Shown here one piece after another: positions 6,852 through 13,808 of a DNA stretch of 64,000 nucleotides; position 1 is the first letter of the stretch; every line of letters begins with the position of its first letter. Source of the DNA: a virus; IMG/VR virus record IMGVR_UViG_3300029922_000031, positions 1 to 64,000 of that record. The stretch is one strand, 5' to 3'. Made by a program: the position numbers and the translations under genes. The notes beneath the pieces were generated by a model, which saw only the letters and a list, made by a program, of their open reading frames with translations, made no database searches and was not told the DNA's origin.

Positions 6852-7255
6852 TTGCTCAGCCTTTCGCAGAGCGCGTCGATCTGCTCGCCGGAGAGCGGTT
6901 CATGCTTGCCGCCGTTGGTGAAAATGGCCTGAATTATGTAACGGAAAATGGCCTGAATCATGTAACGTTCGTTGAACGATAGCGTATATGGGTCGACGCA
7001 CTGCCAAAGCCGCAAGGCGGCAATGACGCCGTCGCGCTCGATTTCGGTCAACTCGATGGTGAACTGCGGCATCATCTTCTCCCCGGTCATTGGATTGAGC
7101 CCGTGCGCGTCGCGCCATAAGCGCTGAAACTCACAGGCGGCGTCTTCCAGCATGAACCCGTGCAGCTTGCCGTCGGGCTCCTGCGCGAACCATTTGGCCG
7201 GCGTTCGCGGTGCCCCTTCGGGCCAATCCATGTCGCCCCGCGCAAAGACCTGCAC
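6848..7255 (-). CDS. Hypothetical protein, about 135 aa, start uncertain
   Basis: The protein-like part runs from VQVFARGDMDWPEG to ALCERLSK. GTG at 7255 or ATG at 7231 could start it, but the upstream gene ends in a GTGA at 7281 whose frame (VKPETGS) breaks into this one after a -1 shift near 7262, so a fourth single-base deletion is possible. The C-terminal half has an in-frame duplication of YMIQAIFR/YIIQAIFT. The segment FTIELTEIERDGVIAALRLW resembles the N-termini of the two following paralogues. Confidence 0.5.
   Translation of the reverse strand: MQVFARGDMDWPEGAPRTPAKWFAQEPDGKLHGFMLEDAACEFQRLWRDAHGLNPMTGEKMMPQFTIELTEIERDGVIAALRLWQCVDPYTLSFNERYMIQAIFRYIIQAIFTNGGKHEPLSGEQIDALCERLSK
6920..6967. 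repeat. 24-bp tandem duplication inside a gene
   Basis: Two copies (6920-6943, 6944-6967) of a 24-base unit beginning GAAAATGGCCTGAAT differ by one base and encode an in-frame 8-residue repeat. Confidence 0.85.
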
Positions 7256-7277
7256 GTCAAGCTGCCAGTTTCGGGCT

Positions 7278-7649
7278 TCACGAGTCCTCTCCGATCTTGT
7301 TGAGCTTGTCGAAGGTCCACTCGTCGCCGGCCTCGTCGATGAAGATGATCTGGCCGTTTTCGCGGTGCGGCACCTGGGAATCCCAGTCGACCTCGCCGCC
7401 TTCGCTGGCGTATTCGGGCTCTCCGTCGTCGTCGATCCCGCTGATCCCAACGACCGTGTAGACGATCTCAAGGACGTCGGTGATCTCGCGCCCAGTGGGC
7501 GACACGTATTTGCTCACGATTCGATCTCCTTCTTCTTCAAATTGCTCTGGGAAAGGGCGCTTGAATGGTCCCCTACCCTTCCGAGCGGGAATCACGCGCT
7601 GACGATACTTGGCCGAGCCAAGATCGCGTGCAATCGGGTTGCGGGTCAT
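7278..7649 (-). CDS. Protein with an ArfA-like basic N-terminus, 123 aa
   Basis: The N-terminus MTRNPIARDLGSAKYRQRVI then PARKGRGPFKRP resembles the ribosome-binding segment of the rescue factor ArfA (F/Y-R-x-RV-x3-KKGKGSY-x-R). The remaining 85 residues form an acidic beta-rich domain (YVSPTGREITDVLEIVYTVV) not seen in ArfA. A role at stalled ribosomes is only a hypothesis; it may be a general nucleic-acid-binding protein. Preceded by the promoter of the 7703-7927 unit. Confidence 0.5.
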   Translation of the reverse strand: MTRNPIARDLGSAKYRQRVIPARKGRGPFKRPFPEQFEEEGDRIVSKYVSPTGREITDVLEIVYTVVGISGIDDDGEPEYASEGGEVDWDSQVPHRENGQIIFIDEAGDEWTFDKLNKIGEDS

Positions 7650-7678
7650 CGTAGTCGCTGCTCCTCGTGCGATCTCTA

Positions 7679-7708
7679 TATAGCTAAGATCGCACGAGTT
7701 GCTTAGGG
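7679..7708 (-). promoter_or_regulatory. GCTATA-type promoter
   Basis: Minus strand AGCTATATAGAG with CTAAGCAACTCG upstream, about 30 bases before the ATG at 7649; overlaps the last codons of the upstream gene. Confidence 0.5.
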
Positions 7709-7927
7709 TGTCTGCTGGCGATTAGCGGCAGTCTTCGCTTGAATCTTGTTGAAGACGTCGACGGCGCCTTTGATGGACTTCGCCAGCGTGACGCGATCCG
7801 TCACCGACAGTTCGCTCCAGACGGGAACGGTGTGATCGGTGCGGTTTGGATTGCGGGTCATCGACTCCCGCATCATTAGCGTGAGGAAGGTCTGGCAGGC
7901 GAGTTCGAGCGGCTGATCGATGATCAC
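7703..7927 (-). CDS. Hypothetical protein, 74 aa
   Basis: GTG at 7927 is coupled to the HD gene by GTGA; an internal ATG (MTRNPNRTDH) at 7861 is an alternative. The MTRNP opening of that version matches the start of the next gene. Helical C-terminus (LAKSIKGAVDVFNKIQAK). Confidence 0.5.
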   Translation of the reverse strand: MIIDQPLELACQTFLTLMMRESMTRNPNRTDHTVPVWSELSVTDRVTLAKSIKGAVDVFNKIQAKTAANRQQTP

Positions 7928-8457
7928 GCTGCGCCCGCCGTCTCGTAATAGGCGTCGAGAATGCCGATCGCGCGGTTCTGCAAGCCCAAGTGAGCCTTTT
8001 GAAGCACCTTCATCAGCGCTTCCTTCTCAGCCATGTAGATCTTGGCAAACTCGGGGTCGAAGGCTGCGATAGTGGACGAGTTGTCGATCAGGTCCGCGAC
8101 CTTGATCGACTGAACGCGGTGGTCGGCGCAAGACAGGCGCACGCGGTCGATCGCCTTGCGACGCGCCCGGTTGAGGCCCCTGCCCGCCGGCGTGTCGGTC
8201 AGCATGACGACCATGTGTTCGATCTCAGGCGAGAAACAGACGCCGATCTCGCACGAGGCGACGCCGGGGCAGTCTTCGAGTACATCGTGCATCCACGCCG
8301 CGCAGAGAGTCGCCTGGTCCGTGATCCCGACCGATCTCAGAATAGCGACCACCGACTGCGGGTGGGTGATATACGGCAAATTCGTGTATTTGCGTCGCTG
8401 ATTGTTCGCGCCGTGCGCCTCTGTCGCGAAAATTCTAGCCTTTTCAATGAGGGACAT
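7924..8457 (-). CDS. HD-domain protein, RelA/SpoT hydrolase-like (MESH1 type), 177 aa
   Basis: Single HD-domain protein of the small ppGpp-hydrolase size. Motifs in order: RRKYTNLPYITHP (H at ~30 region), AAWMHDVLEDC (HD-x-x-ED, ~55) and IKVADLIDN (~120). These are the metal-binding signatures of the SpoT-type (p)ppGpp 3'-pyrophosphohydrolase fold, so it may lower host alarmone levels. The same fold also hydrolyses other nucleotides, and the substrate is not certain. Coupled at both ends with small genes. Confidence 0.75.
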   Translation of the reverse strand: MSLIEKARIFATEAHGANNQRRKYTNLPYITHPQSVVAILRSVGITDQATLCAAWMHDVLEDCPGVASCEIGVCFSPEIEHMVVMLTDTPAGRGLNRARRKAIDRVRLSCADHRVQSIKVADLIDNSSTIAAFDPEFAKIYMAEKEALMKVLQKAHLGLQNRAIGILDAYYETAGAA

Positions 8458-8738
8458 CAGCTTGCGCTCTGTTGAGGAGTGGGACGAAGGAGCTCTCGGC
8501 CGAGCGACGTGATCATGCCGAACTGATCAATCAGCTTGGCCTCGTAGAGCAGCGGCAGGCCATCGATTCGGACCTTGGTGCCATCCTTCGATCGAAAAAT
8601 GCGACCGCCAACCTCCTCCATGAAGCCGACGTCCTTGCCCGGCTCGAAGGTGACGATCATCCGACCGGCGGCCAGGTGCTCCAGCAGCTCGATGGCGCCG
8701 CTCTCCTGCATGATCTCGTAGGCGAGGAGGTTGCTCAT
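8457..8738 (-). CDS. Hypothetical protein, 93 aa
   Basis: MSNLLAYEIMQESGAIELLE start overlaps the rtcB stop (ATGA). A helical N-terminus is followed by GGRIFRSKDGTKVRIDGLPL. No family recognised. Probably co-translated with rtcB. Confidence 0.6.
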   Translation of the reverse strand: MSNLLAYEIMQESGAIELLEHLAAGRMIVTFEPGKDVGFMEEVGGRIFRSKDGTKVRIDGLPLLYEAKLIDQFGMITSLGRELLRPTPQQSAS

Positions 8739-10141
8739 GCGCGCGCCGCTCGCTTGGCGTCCCGCTTGATCCTCCAGGGCGCGTTGGCGGTGTTGTCGCC
8801 AGCCATGATGTTGCCGATCGGCTCGATGGTGTCGACGACCTCGGCGAGGCCAAACTCCTTGATCTGCCGGCGCGTCTCGTCGGCGTTCTTGTAGGCGGAG
8901 GGAAGCTCGGAGACGTCGGGAACGCCGCAGAAATAGCGCACGTCGATGCCGGGCGCCTCTTCGGCGATCATGTCCTCGACTGTCCGATGGGCGTTCTGGC
9001 CCATGAAGGCAGTACGGCTGAGATTGCGCCCTGCCCCGTGCGGCGCGAAGCCGAGACCGTTGATGGCGTCGAGCCCTTTCGTGATCAGGATCGGCTCGGC
9101 CATGTTGAGCGGAATGAGCGTGAAGCCGCTGGCGTCATAGGCGAAGTCCTTGAACGCAGGCGTCGCGCCTTTGGCGTGGTAGAACATGCCGTCCGATTTG
9201 CGGAAGACAAAATTGTGCTCGTTCCAGAAGCGATGCCAAATGGCATTCGGGTTCGGCCGAACGACGTCGTGAATCGCAAAGTGGCTGCGCTTCGTCCACT
9301 CCCGGATGATCTGCAACGCCTCCCAATAGTCCTGCCCATCCTGCGTTTCCGAGGGAATCCAGGCGTTGTGGGGCGCCGTCTCCGGCGACAGCTTGCGGCG
9401 GTACTCCTCCGCCACCTTCATGCCGGCCTTGTAGAGCATGGCGCCGGGGCCGCGCGATCCGTGGTGAGTGACAAGGGCGACTCTGCCGGTGCTGGCTTGC
9501 CGGCCCACGTAGAAGAAGTGGTTGCCGTCGCCCTGAGTGGCATTGTGTTCGATCGCCATACTGATCAATGGCTTAAGGAAGCGATTACCCTCAAAGCGAT
9601 TGAGAATGTCCCCGTCAACTGGAAACTGGAGACCGCGAGCACGACCGCCGGGGCCGAAGTGGCTAAGCTTCATCCCGTCGTCGAGCAGCCTGGTCGGATC
9701 CGTGTCCTGGTCGAACACGCTGATCGCCATCGAGCAGCAGATGTCCGCGGAGTGCATTCCCGGATGAATCGCCTCCTTGGTAACGACGACACCGCCAACG
9801 GGGATCGTGCCGAGTTGATGGCTTGCCGGGCAAGCGTCAGGCATGATGGCGCCGGCGAGGACGGTTGGCAGGCGCATGAGTTCATCCATGTGCTGACCGA
9901 CCTTGACCAGGTTCTCCCGCTCCAGATCGTTAGTTGGACGGAGGTTGGCGTACCAACCGGCTCGATTCTCGTGACTGCGCAGCGGCAGTGTGACCGCTGG
10001 TGGACCGCCGGCGTAGCGATCAAGACAGGCTCGAGCCTCGGCTTCGGTCATTTCGATGTCGCCGAACTCGTAGATCGCCTCTTTCCACCAGCTCGCGCCC
10101 TTGTAGCCGAGATTCTTGATCGTCTGCCCGGTGATCCTCAT
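8735..10141 (-). CDS. rtcB: RtcB-family RNA ligase, 468 aa
   Basis: ATG at 10141 (MRITGQTIKNLGYKGASWW) has an ATGA overlap with the upstream gene; the longer frame upstream is not protein-like. RtcB joins RNA 2',3'-cyclic phosphate or 3'-phosphate ends to 5'-OH ends using GTP and Mn. HPGMHSADICCSM (~145) supplies metal-binding Asp/Cys residues and APHGAGRNLSR (~365) contains the histidine that carries GMP. In phages it is thought to repair tRNAs cut by host defence nucleases. Neighbours are an alarmone-hydrolase-like gene and thyX. Confidence 0.92.
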   Translation of the reverse strand: MRITGQTIKNLGYKGASWWKEAIYEFGDIEMTEAEARACLDRYAGGPPAVTLPLRSHENRAGWYANLRPTNDLERENLVKVGQHMDELMRLPTVLAGAIMPDACPASHQLGTIPVGGVVVTKEAIHPGMHSADICCSMAISVFDQDTDPTRLLDDGMKLSHFGPGGRARGLQFPVDGDILNRFEGNRFLKPLISMAIEHNATQGDGNHFFYVGRQASTGRVALVTHHGSRGPGAMLYKAGMKVAEEYRRKLSPETAPHNAWIPSETQDGQDYWEALQIIREWTKRSHFAIHDVVRPNPNAIWHRFWNEHNFVFRKSDGMFYHAKGATPAFKDFAYDASGFTLIPLNMAEPILITKGLDAINGLGFAPHGAGRNLSRTAFMGQNAHRTVEDMIAEEAPGIDVRYFCGVPDVSELPSAYKNADETRRQIKEFGLAEVVDTIEPIGNIMAGDNTANAPWRIKRDAKRAARA

Positions 10142-10353
10142 TTGGTCTCCTCGCCGACGAGCTGATAGCGGCTGTTGCGGGTCTCGATCCCACCAAAACC
10201 GTCGGTTGCGACGACGAAGCTGGTGTGAAACCCTCGCTCGCCCGCGTAATACGGGTGATCGAGTGACTTGCCGTAGATCATATAACCGAGGCCGCCGTCG
10301 CACTCCACCTTTCGCCAGTTGACGATTCGGCCCAGAAAGGGTTTGTCATTCAT
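10138..10353 (-). CDS. Hypothetical protein, 71 aa
   Basis: MNDKPFLGRIVNWRKVECDG with Gly/Tyr-rich body (GYMIYGKSLDHPYYAGERGF), coupled to rtcB by ATGA. Likely first gene of the rtcB operon, behind the duplicated promoter-like element at 10378-10427. Function unknown. Confidence 0.6.
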   Translation of the reverse strand: MNDKPFLGRIVNWRKVECDGGLGYMIYGKSLDHPYYAGERGFHTSFVVATDGFGGIETRNSRYQLVGEETK

Positions 10354-10377
10354 AGTGTGCCTCGCTTGTGTGCTGAT

Positions 10378-10427
10378 GATCTATAATGACGCGCGAATAG
10401 TTGATCTATAATGACGCGCGAATAGTT
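10378..10427. repeat. Perfect 25-bp tandem duplication with promoter-like core
   Basis: Two exact copies of a 25-base unit starting GATCTATAATGACGCGCGAA lie at 10378-10402 and 10403-10427. On the minus strand each holds GTCATTATAGATC, resembling the -10 part of the window's promoters, and the pair covers the last 15 codons of thyX just upstream of the 10353 start. Confidence 0.85.
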
Positions 10428-11331
10428 GGTTGTCGGGTGGCGACCACTGGCATTCGCCTGGCAAGGTCTTGCGGTATTGAACCCACCCTGCCCCTAGATT
10501 CCCGCCGAGCTCCGGATTCGCCCATCTCGGCTCACACATCTCGTCGACTTGCCAGGGCTCGTCCGCCTTCGCCTGGTGTTCGCAGGGCGAAGCGTGGAGC
10601 GGCACGCTGGCGACGAGCTTGTCGTGGAGAGCGATGGCGCGTTCGAGCGTCATGTCGAAGCCCTCGATCGTTTTGTAGCTTGTCGAGGCGCACCGGGCGA
10701 CGGAGAGCTTGATGGCGTTGCTCAAGGCTTCCCCGTTGAGATCGTAGACCGGCTCGTCCAGCGAGTTCACCGGCTCGACAAACGGCAGATGCCACTGCCC
10801 CGGCTGAAGGGTCTGAACGTAGGCGCCGTCGATTGCTTTGCGGACCTCGCGCGCCAGCATCGCGATGTGAGGCTCGGCCGCCGGATGATCCCGCAAGGCG
10901 AGAAAATTCGACCACTGCGTCCCCGTCACGACGACGGTAATGTGAGCGTAGGGCTCGTAGACGCGGTTGACGATCTGCTTGTGGGCGCCGACGCCAGCCA
11001 GGCGCTTCGCGTGGATCAGAGCAGCATTCATCGCCTGCTCCCAAATTACCTTCGCGTCGCGGATTTCGCGCTCGGACATTTCCTCCGTCGCCTGCATCCC
11101 CTTCTGGTTCTTGCCCCAGAACAGCGGAACGAAGGGATCATCGACGACGGCCTTAATCAGCTTGTCGACGGGGATAGCGCGCGACGACGAGGCGTTGCGG
11201 CCGAAGACCCGGTGGGTCATGAATTCGCTGTGGATGCACCGCGGATAGCGCAGAAGAAGGGTATCGACGCGCTTGCTCAGGTCGTTAGCGTGGCGCGAGG
11301 CGAGAATGCTGGTCGCGGTGATCGTTGTCAT
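10381..11331 (-). CDS. thyX: Flavin-dependent thymidylate synthase ThyX, 316 aa
   Basis: Makes dTMP from dUMP with FAD, NADPH and methylene-tetrahydrofolate. The ThyX signature is visible as THRVFGRNASSSRAIP near residue 45, and QWSNFLALRDHPAAEPHIAM near 145 is the conserved nucleotide-site segment. A C-terminal extension (WVQYRKTLPGECQWSPPDNQ) exceeds short bacterial ThyX. The final residues are encoded by the 25-bp tandem duplication and so are probably recent and not conserved. Confidence 0.93.
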   Translation of the reverse strand: MTTITATSILASRHANDLSKRVDTLLLRYPRCIHSEFMTHRVFGRNASSSRAIPVDKLIKAVVDDPFVPLFWGKNQKGMQATEEMSEREIRDAKVIWEQAMNAALIHAKRLAGVGAHKQIVNRVYEPYAHITVVVTGTQWSNFLALRDHPAAEPHIAMLAREVRKAIDGAYVQTLQPGQWHLPFVEPVNSLDEPVYDLNGEALSNAIKLSVARCASTSYKTIEGFDMTLERAIALHDKLVASVPLHASPCEHQAKADEPWQVDEMCEPRWANPELGGNLGAGWVQYRKTLPGECQWSPPDNQLFARHYRSTIRASL

Positions 11332-11354
11332 ATTGATGCTATCTCCAGAAGTAG

Positions 11355-11400
11355 CGAAGGGGCAAAGTCGCCCCTTCGTAGTGCTCGGACTTCGCGAAGT
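11355..11400. terminator. Double hairpin downstream of the 11853 gene
   Basis: Stem CGAAGGGGC/GCCCCTTCG (11355-11363 with 11370-11378) followed by the palindrome ACTTCGCGAAGT (11389-11400). The same pair of hairpins occurs at 13763-13807. It lies between two minus-strand genes, so it may end or process transcripts; no long U-run follows. Confidence 0.5.
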
Positions 11401-11406
11401 TGGAGC

Positions 11407-11853
11407 TTACGCCGTCAGGACGTCGTCCCCGGTCTTGCTTGCGCCGCCGGTAGCTTCCAGCATCGCCTTTCGGGCTTCCCTGCCCGCCTTCAGCGCTTTG
11501 CCGGCCGCAATCCGGGTCTGCGCAGCGACGATGGCAGCCTGAAGCTCCTTCTCGGCGTCGTTGGACGAGAGGGATTCGATGCCGTCGATACCGAGCTCCA
11601 GGTCGCTCGCCCAGATGTCGAACATCTGAACGAGGAAGCGTTCGGCCTTGTTGAGCTTCTTGGTGGTCTCGGCGTGGTCCAGGATCTCCTGGTCGTAGGC
11701 GGCCGACAGGTCGGCGTATTCGAGGTTATGGGCCTCGAGTTCCGTCTCGAGTGCAAGGATGCGATCGCCGACGGTCTCTTCGGCGGGCGCGGCGTCGTCC
11801 GTGATCGGCACGAGCGAGGCGGTTTCTTCGGTCTGAAAAGTGGTATCGGTCAT
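11407..11853 (-). CDS. Coiled-coil hypothetical protein, 148 aa
   Basis: After an acidic N-terminus (MTDTTFQTEETASLVPITDD) comes a long heptad helix (ILALETELEAHNLEYADLSA, then AETTKKLNKAERFL), and an Ala/Lys-rich end. No catalytic motif. Behind the operator-like site at 11870. Confidence 0.65.
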   Translation of the reverse strand: MTDTTFQTEETASLVPITDDAAPAEETVGDRILALETELEAHNLEYADLSAAYDQEILDHAETTKKLNKAERFLVQMFDIWASDLELGIDGIESLSSNDAEKELQAAIVAAQTRIAAGKALKAGREARKAMLEATGGASKTGDDVLTA

Positions 11854-11869
11854 GTTGTTTCCTTGTTGC

Positions 11870-11883
11870 AGTCAGTGCTGATT
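11870..11883. promoter_or_regulatory. Palindromic operator-like site
   Basis: AGTCAGTGCTGATT, 17 bases upstream of the ATG at 11853. Confidence 0.6.
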
Positions 11884-11904
11884 GACGACGGTAGGCAAAT
11901 AAAA

Positions 11905-12309
11905 TCACTTGTTGCGTTTCACGATAAAGCGAACCGTAGAAGCGCTCCATTCTAGCGAGCGAAAAGGCTTGACCCTCCCACGATTATTAAGCTCTGCGGC
12001 CATCGCCTCGTAGCTCAACTCACCCTTCTCTACTAGGATCGCACGAATCTCGGCTATCACTAGACGATGCCGAGCCTTCATGCGAGTCTGCGAGACCTCC
12101 GCGGCGATCTTGCGAACCTCCGCCAGAGGCTTGTAGCTCTGCCCGCGCGCAATCTTTACTCGGTCGAGAGCGAACTTTGCGGCGCGACGCAGGTCGACAA
12201 GCTGCTGGTAGAGATCCGCTTTACGAAGATCAAGATCGAGAACTCGCTGGGCGACCTTACGGAGCCTGTCGATTTCCCTTTCGAGATCAATGGTTTCGGT
12301 CTCAGCCAC
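11905..12309 (-). CDS. DNA-binding-like protein with a recombinase-type C-terminus, 134 aa
   Basis: GTG at 12309 behind AGAGGGCAGG is preferred to TTG at 12330. An N-terminal coiled coil (LEREIDRLRKVAQRVLDLDL) leads to a C-terminal segment AAELNNRGRVKPFRSLEWSA then STVRFIVKR, similar to the helix-turn-helix end of the 'Recombinase' region in large serine recombinases (LN-x-RG...WS-x-STVR). No resolvase catalytic domain is present, so it is more likely a DNA-binding protein than a recombinase. Has its own promoter and a variant operator, hence a possible regulator. Confidence 0.55.
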   Translation of the reverse strand: MAETETIDLEREIDRLRKVAQRVLDLDLRKADLYQQLVDLRRAAKFALDRVKIARGQSYKPLAEVRKIAAEVSQTRMKARHRLVIAEIRAILVEKGELSYEAMAAELNNRGRVKPFRSLEWSASTVRFIVKRNK

Positions 12310-12324
12310 CCTGCCCTCTTTCTG

Positions 12325-12376
12325 AGTCAACGCTCGCTGACTTTCTCTGTTATAGCGCTCACGACGCGGGACGCTA
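12325..12376 (-). promoter_or_regulatory. Promoter with a wide-spaced operator variant
   Basis: GCTATAAC at 12351-12356 (plus-strand TATAGC) with CGTCCCGC upstream. AGTCA (12325-12329) and TGACT (12338-12342) are 8 bases apart instead of the usual 4, just downstream of the -10. Confidence 0.5.
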
Positions 12377-12670
12377 GTGCATTGACGCGATATTGAGAAT
12401 CTTGTCCCCCACGATCTTGGGATCGTTCGCCATCGTGACCAAAAGGTGCATGATCGCGGGAATTTGCAGCGCGACGGACAGCGCCTGAAGAATCTGGCCT
12501 TGCTCGACCTGGCGGGGTGTCAGGGCCGCCGGGTCAATTTCGCCGGTCGAGAACACGGAGAAACCCCCTTCTCTCTTCAGGACGATGCCAGCGTCGCCGG
12601 CTTCGATCGGGCGGCTCAGAATGTTCTCGACTTCCAACAAGGCTTCCATCTGTGCGTATTCCTTTTGCAT
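12374..12670 (-). CDS. Hypothetical protein, 98 aa
   Basis: MQKEYAQMEALLEVENILSR start. A beta-like middle (DAGIVLKREGGFSVFSTGE) precedes a hydrophobic helix (ILQALSVALQIPAIMHLLVT). Single-gene unit behind a GCTATATC promoter-like site at 12705. Function unknown. Confidence 0.6.
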   Translation of the reverse strand: MQKEYAQMEALLEVENILSRPIEAGDAGIVLKREGGFSVFSTGEIDPAALTPRQVEQGQILQALSVALQIPAIMHLLVTMANDPKIVGDKILNIASMH

Positions 12671-12704
12671 GAAATTTCAATGAAATTGACGACTACGTTA
12701 TTGA

Positions 12705-12730
12705 TATAGCGTGCCTATCTTGATTAGAAC
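12705..12730 (-). promoter_or_regulatory. GCTATA-type promoter
   Basis: Minus strand CACGCTATATCAATAACG, about 35 bases before the ATG at 12670. Confidence 0.45.
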
Positions 12731-12743
12731 GAGGAAAATGCGC

Positions 12744-12932
12744 TCAGTGAACGACGACCTGAGCCGAGCCGGTCGGGTGGCCCTTCGCCAGTTTGCGCGC
12801 GAAAGCGACCGCCTCTTTCTTGGTGAATAGCTTGGCGCTGACGATAGCGCCAAAGACGTGATCCGTGAAGCGGTGGAGAACTCGCCAGAAACCGTCTGTG
12901 TTTTTGTAGACCTCGTAGATGTGGTACGCCAT
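12744..12932 (-). CDS. Small DUF2188-like protein, 62 aa
   Basis: MAYHIYEVYKNTDGFWRVLH start, then FTKKEAVAFARKLAKGHPTG and a final SAQVVVH, the layout of DUF2188-type proteins (beta strands, 'T-x-x-EA-x-x-x-A' helix, VVH end). Their role is unknown. Family name recalled, not searched. Confidence 0.6.
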   Translation of the reverse strand: MAYHIYEVYKNTDGFWRVLHRFTDHVFGAIVSAKLFTKKEAVAFARKLAKGHPTGSAQVVVH

Positions 12933-12969
12933 AGCGAAGCTCCAAAGTACGAGTGATCGAGCGCGCGGA

Positions 12970-13006
12970 CTTCGCGAAGCGGCGAAGGACGAACGTACGG
13001 ACGTTC
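12970..13006. terminator. Hairpins of the CTTCGCGAAG family
   Basis: Palindrome CTTCGCGAAG (12970-12979) then GAACGT/ACGTTC (12991-12996, 13001-13006). Same CTTCGCGAAG core as at 11390, 13798 and 35672, between two minus-strand genes. Confidence 0.45.
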
Positions 13007-13316
13007 AGTCTTCCAGAAGCTCGAACAGCCGATTGCCGCGAAGGACGATCTTCCGGACTATCGAGGGTGGCGACAAGCCGAAGTCCGAGGGGTCGAGCGT
13101 CCGAAGTTCGAGAATATCGTGCATGGCGATAGATCGAATTAGCGAAGCGCTGACGCGCGTCAATTCTGCGTGCTGCAATGTAACGTCGCGCTCGATCCCG
13201 TCGCTCAGCGACGTGCTAATTGAATCCCCGCGAGCGTTCGCGCGTTCGACAGTCTGATCGTTCGAAAGTTCGAGCTTCGGGAAGATCGATAGTCCGGACT
13301 TCGCGACGTCGGACAT
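13005..13316 (-). CDS. Hypothetical protein, 103 aa
   Basis: ATG at 13316 overlaps the upstream stop as TAATG. The gene is unusually rich in TTCG/CGAA words shared with the flanking hairpins. The protein (MSDVAKSGLSIFPKLELSND) has a helical middle and ends LRGNRLFELLED; no motif recognised. Confidence 0.5.
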   Translation of the reverse strand: MSDVAKSGLSIFPKLELSNDQTVERANARGDSISTSLSDGIERDVTLQHAELTRVSASLIRSIAMHDILELRTLDPSDFGLSPPSIVRKIVLRGNRLFELLED

Positions 13317-13732
13317 TAGAACATGCCCCACTGGTGCGAGCGAAACGCGGAAGGGGAGGGGGCCGCTTCGGGCTCCGGATCCTCGGCGATCTCGGTCTGG
13401 GCGACGGCTTCGTCGATGAGGATCTCCTCGCCAGAAAGCTCCATGCGCCTGAAAATGATGGCGAGATTTACGTGCAGGCGATGCCTCATCATCAAGTCGT
13501 AGGCGTAGTTCGCCTGTTTCTCGGTCAGAATGCTTGAGGCGCTGACCCGGAGACGATTCGCCATATCACGTAAGACCTCGAAATCCTTACGCTTTCCCGA
13601 GACGGGATCGGCGAAGAAAGCCTCGGCGTTCAACAGCCGAAGGGCGTAGCTAATGTTGGCGATACGGGTAGGCGACTGATCCTGAAGGACTCTGAAAACG
13701 TCGGAGTCGCGCCATAACCTTGCAGCGGCCAT
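13316..13732 (-). CDS. Hypothetical protein, 138 aa
   Basis: Helical N-terminal two-thirds (RVLQDQSPTRIANISYALRL, SILTEKQANYAYDLMMRHRL) then an acidic, Pro/Ala-rich tail ending HQWGMF. That end weakly resembles the NPN(W/Y)G(A/S)F termini of three other proteins in the window. Function unknown. Confidence 0.6.
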   Translation of the reverse strand: MAAARLWRDSDVFRVLQDQSPTRIANISYALRLLNAEAFFADPVSGKRKDFEVLRDMANRLRVSASSILTEKQANYAYDLMMRHRLHVNLAIIFRRMELSGEEILIDEAVAQTEIAEDPEPEAAPSPSAFRSHQWGMF

Positions 13733-13762
13733 AATTCGCCCTTTCGGAAAGTAGTAAATTCG

Positions 13763-13807
13763 CGAAAGGGCGACTTAGCCCTTTCGCTATGTTCGGACTT
13801 CGCGAAG
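13763..13807. terminator. Double hairpin upstream of the 13732 gene
   Basis: CGAAAGGGC/GCCCTTTCG (13763-13771, 13778-13786) then CTTCGCGAAG (13798-13807). A third CCCTTTCG copy lies at 13739-13746. Counterpart of the 11355-11400 element. Confidence 0.5.
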
Positions 13808-13808
13808 C

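Noticed and set aside
8987-10165. Long plus-strand frame opposite rtcB
   Set aside because: Shadow of rtcB on the other strand; no recognisable protein features.
10549-11955. Long plus-strand frame (468 codons) opposite thyX
   Set aside because: Mirror image of thyX and the following genes, with Arg/Val/Gly-rich residues, no start site and no motif; high GC codon bias makes such shadows.
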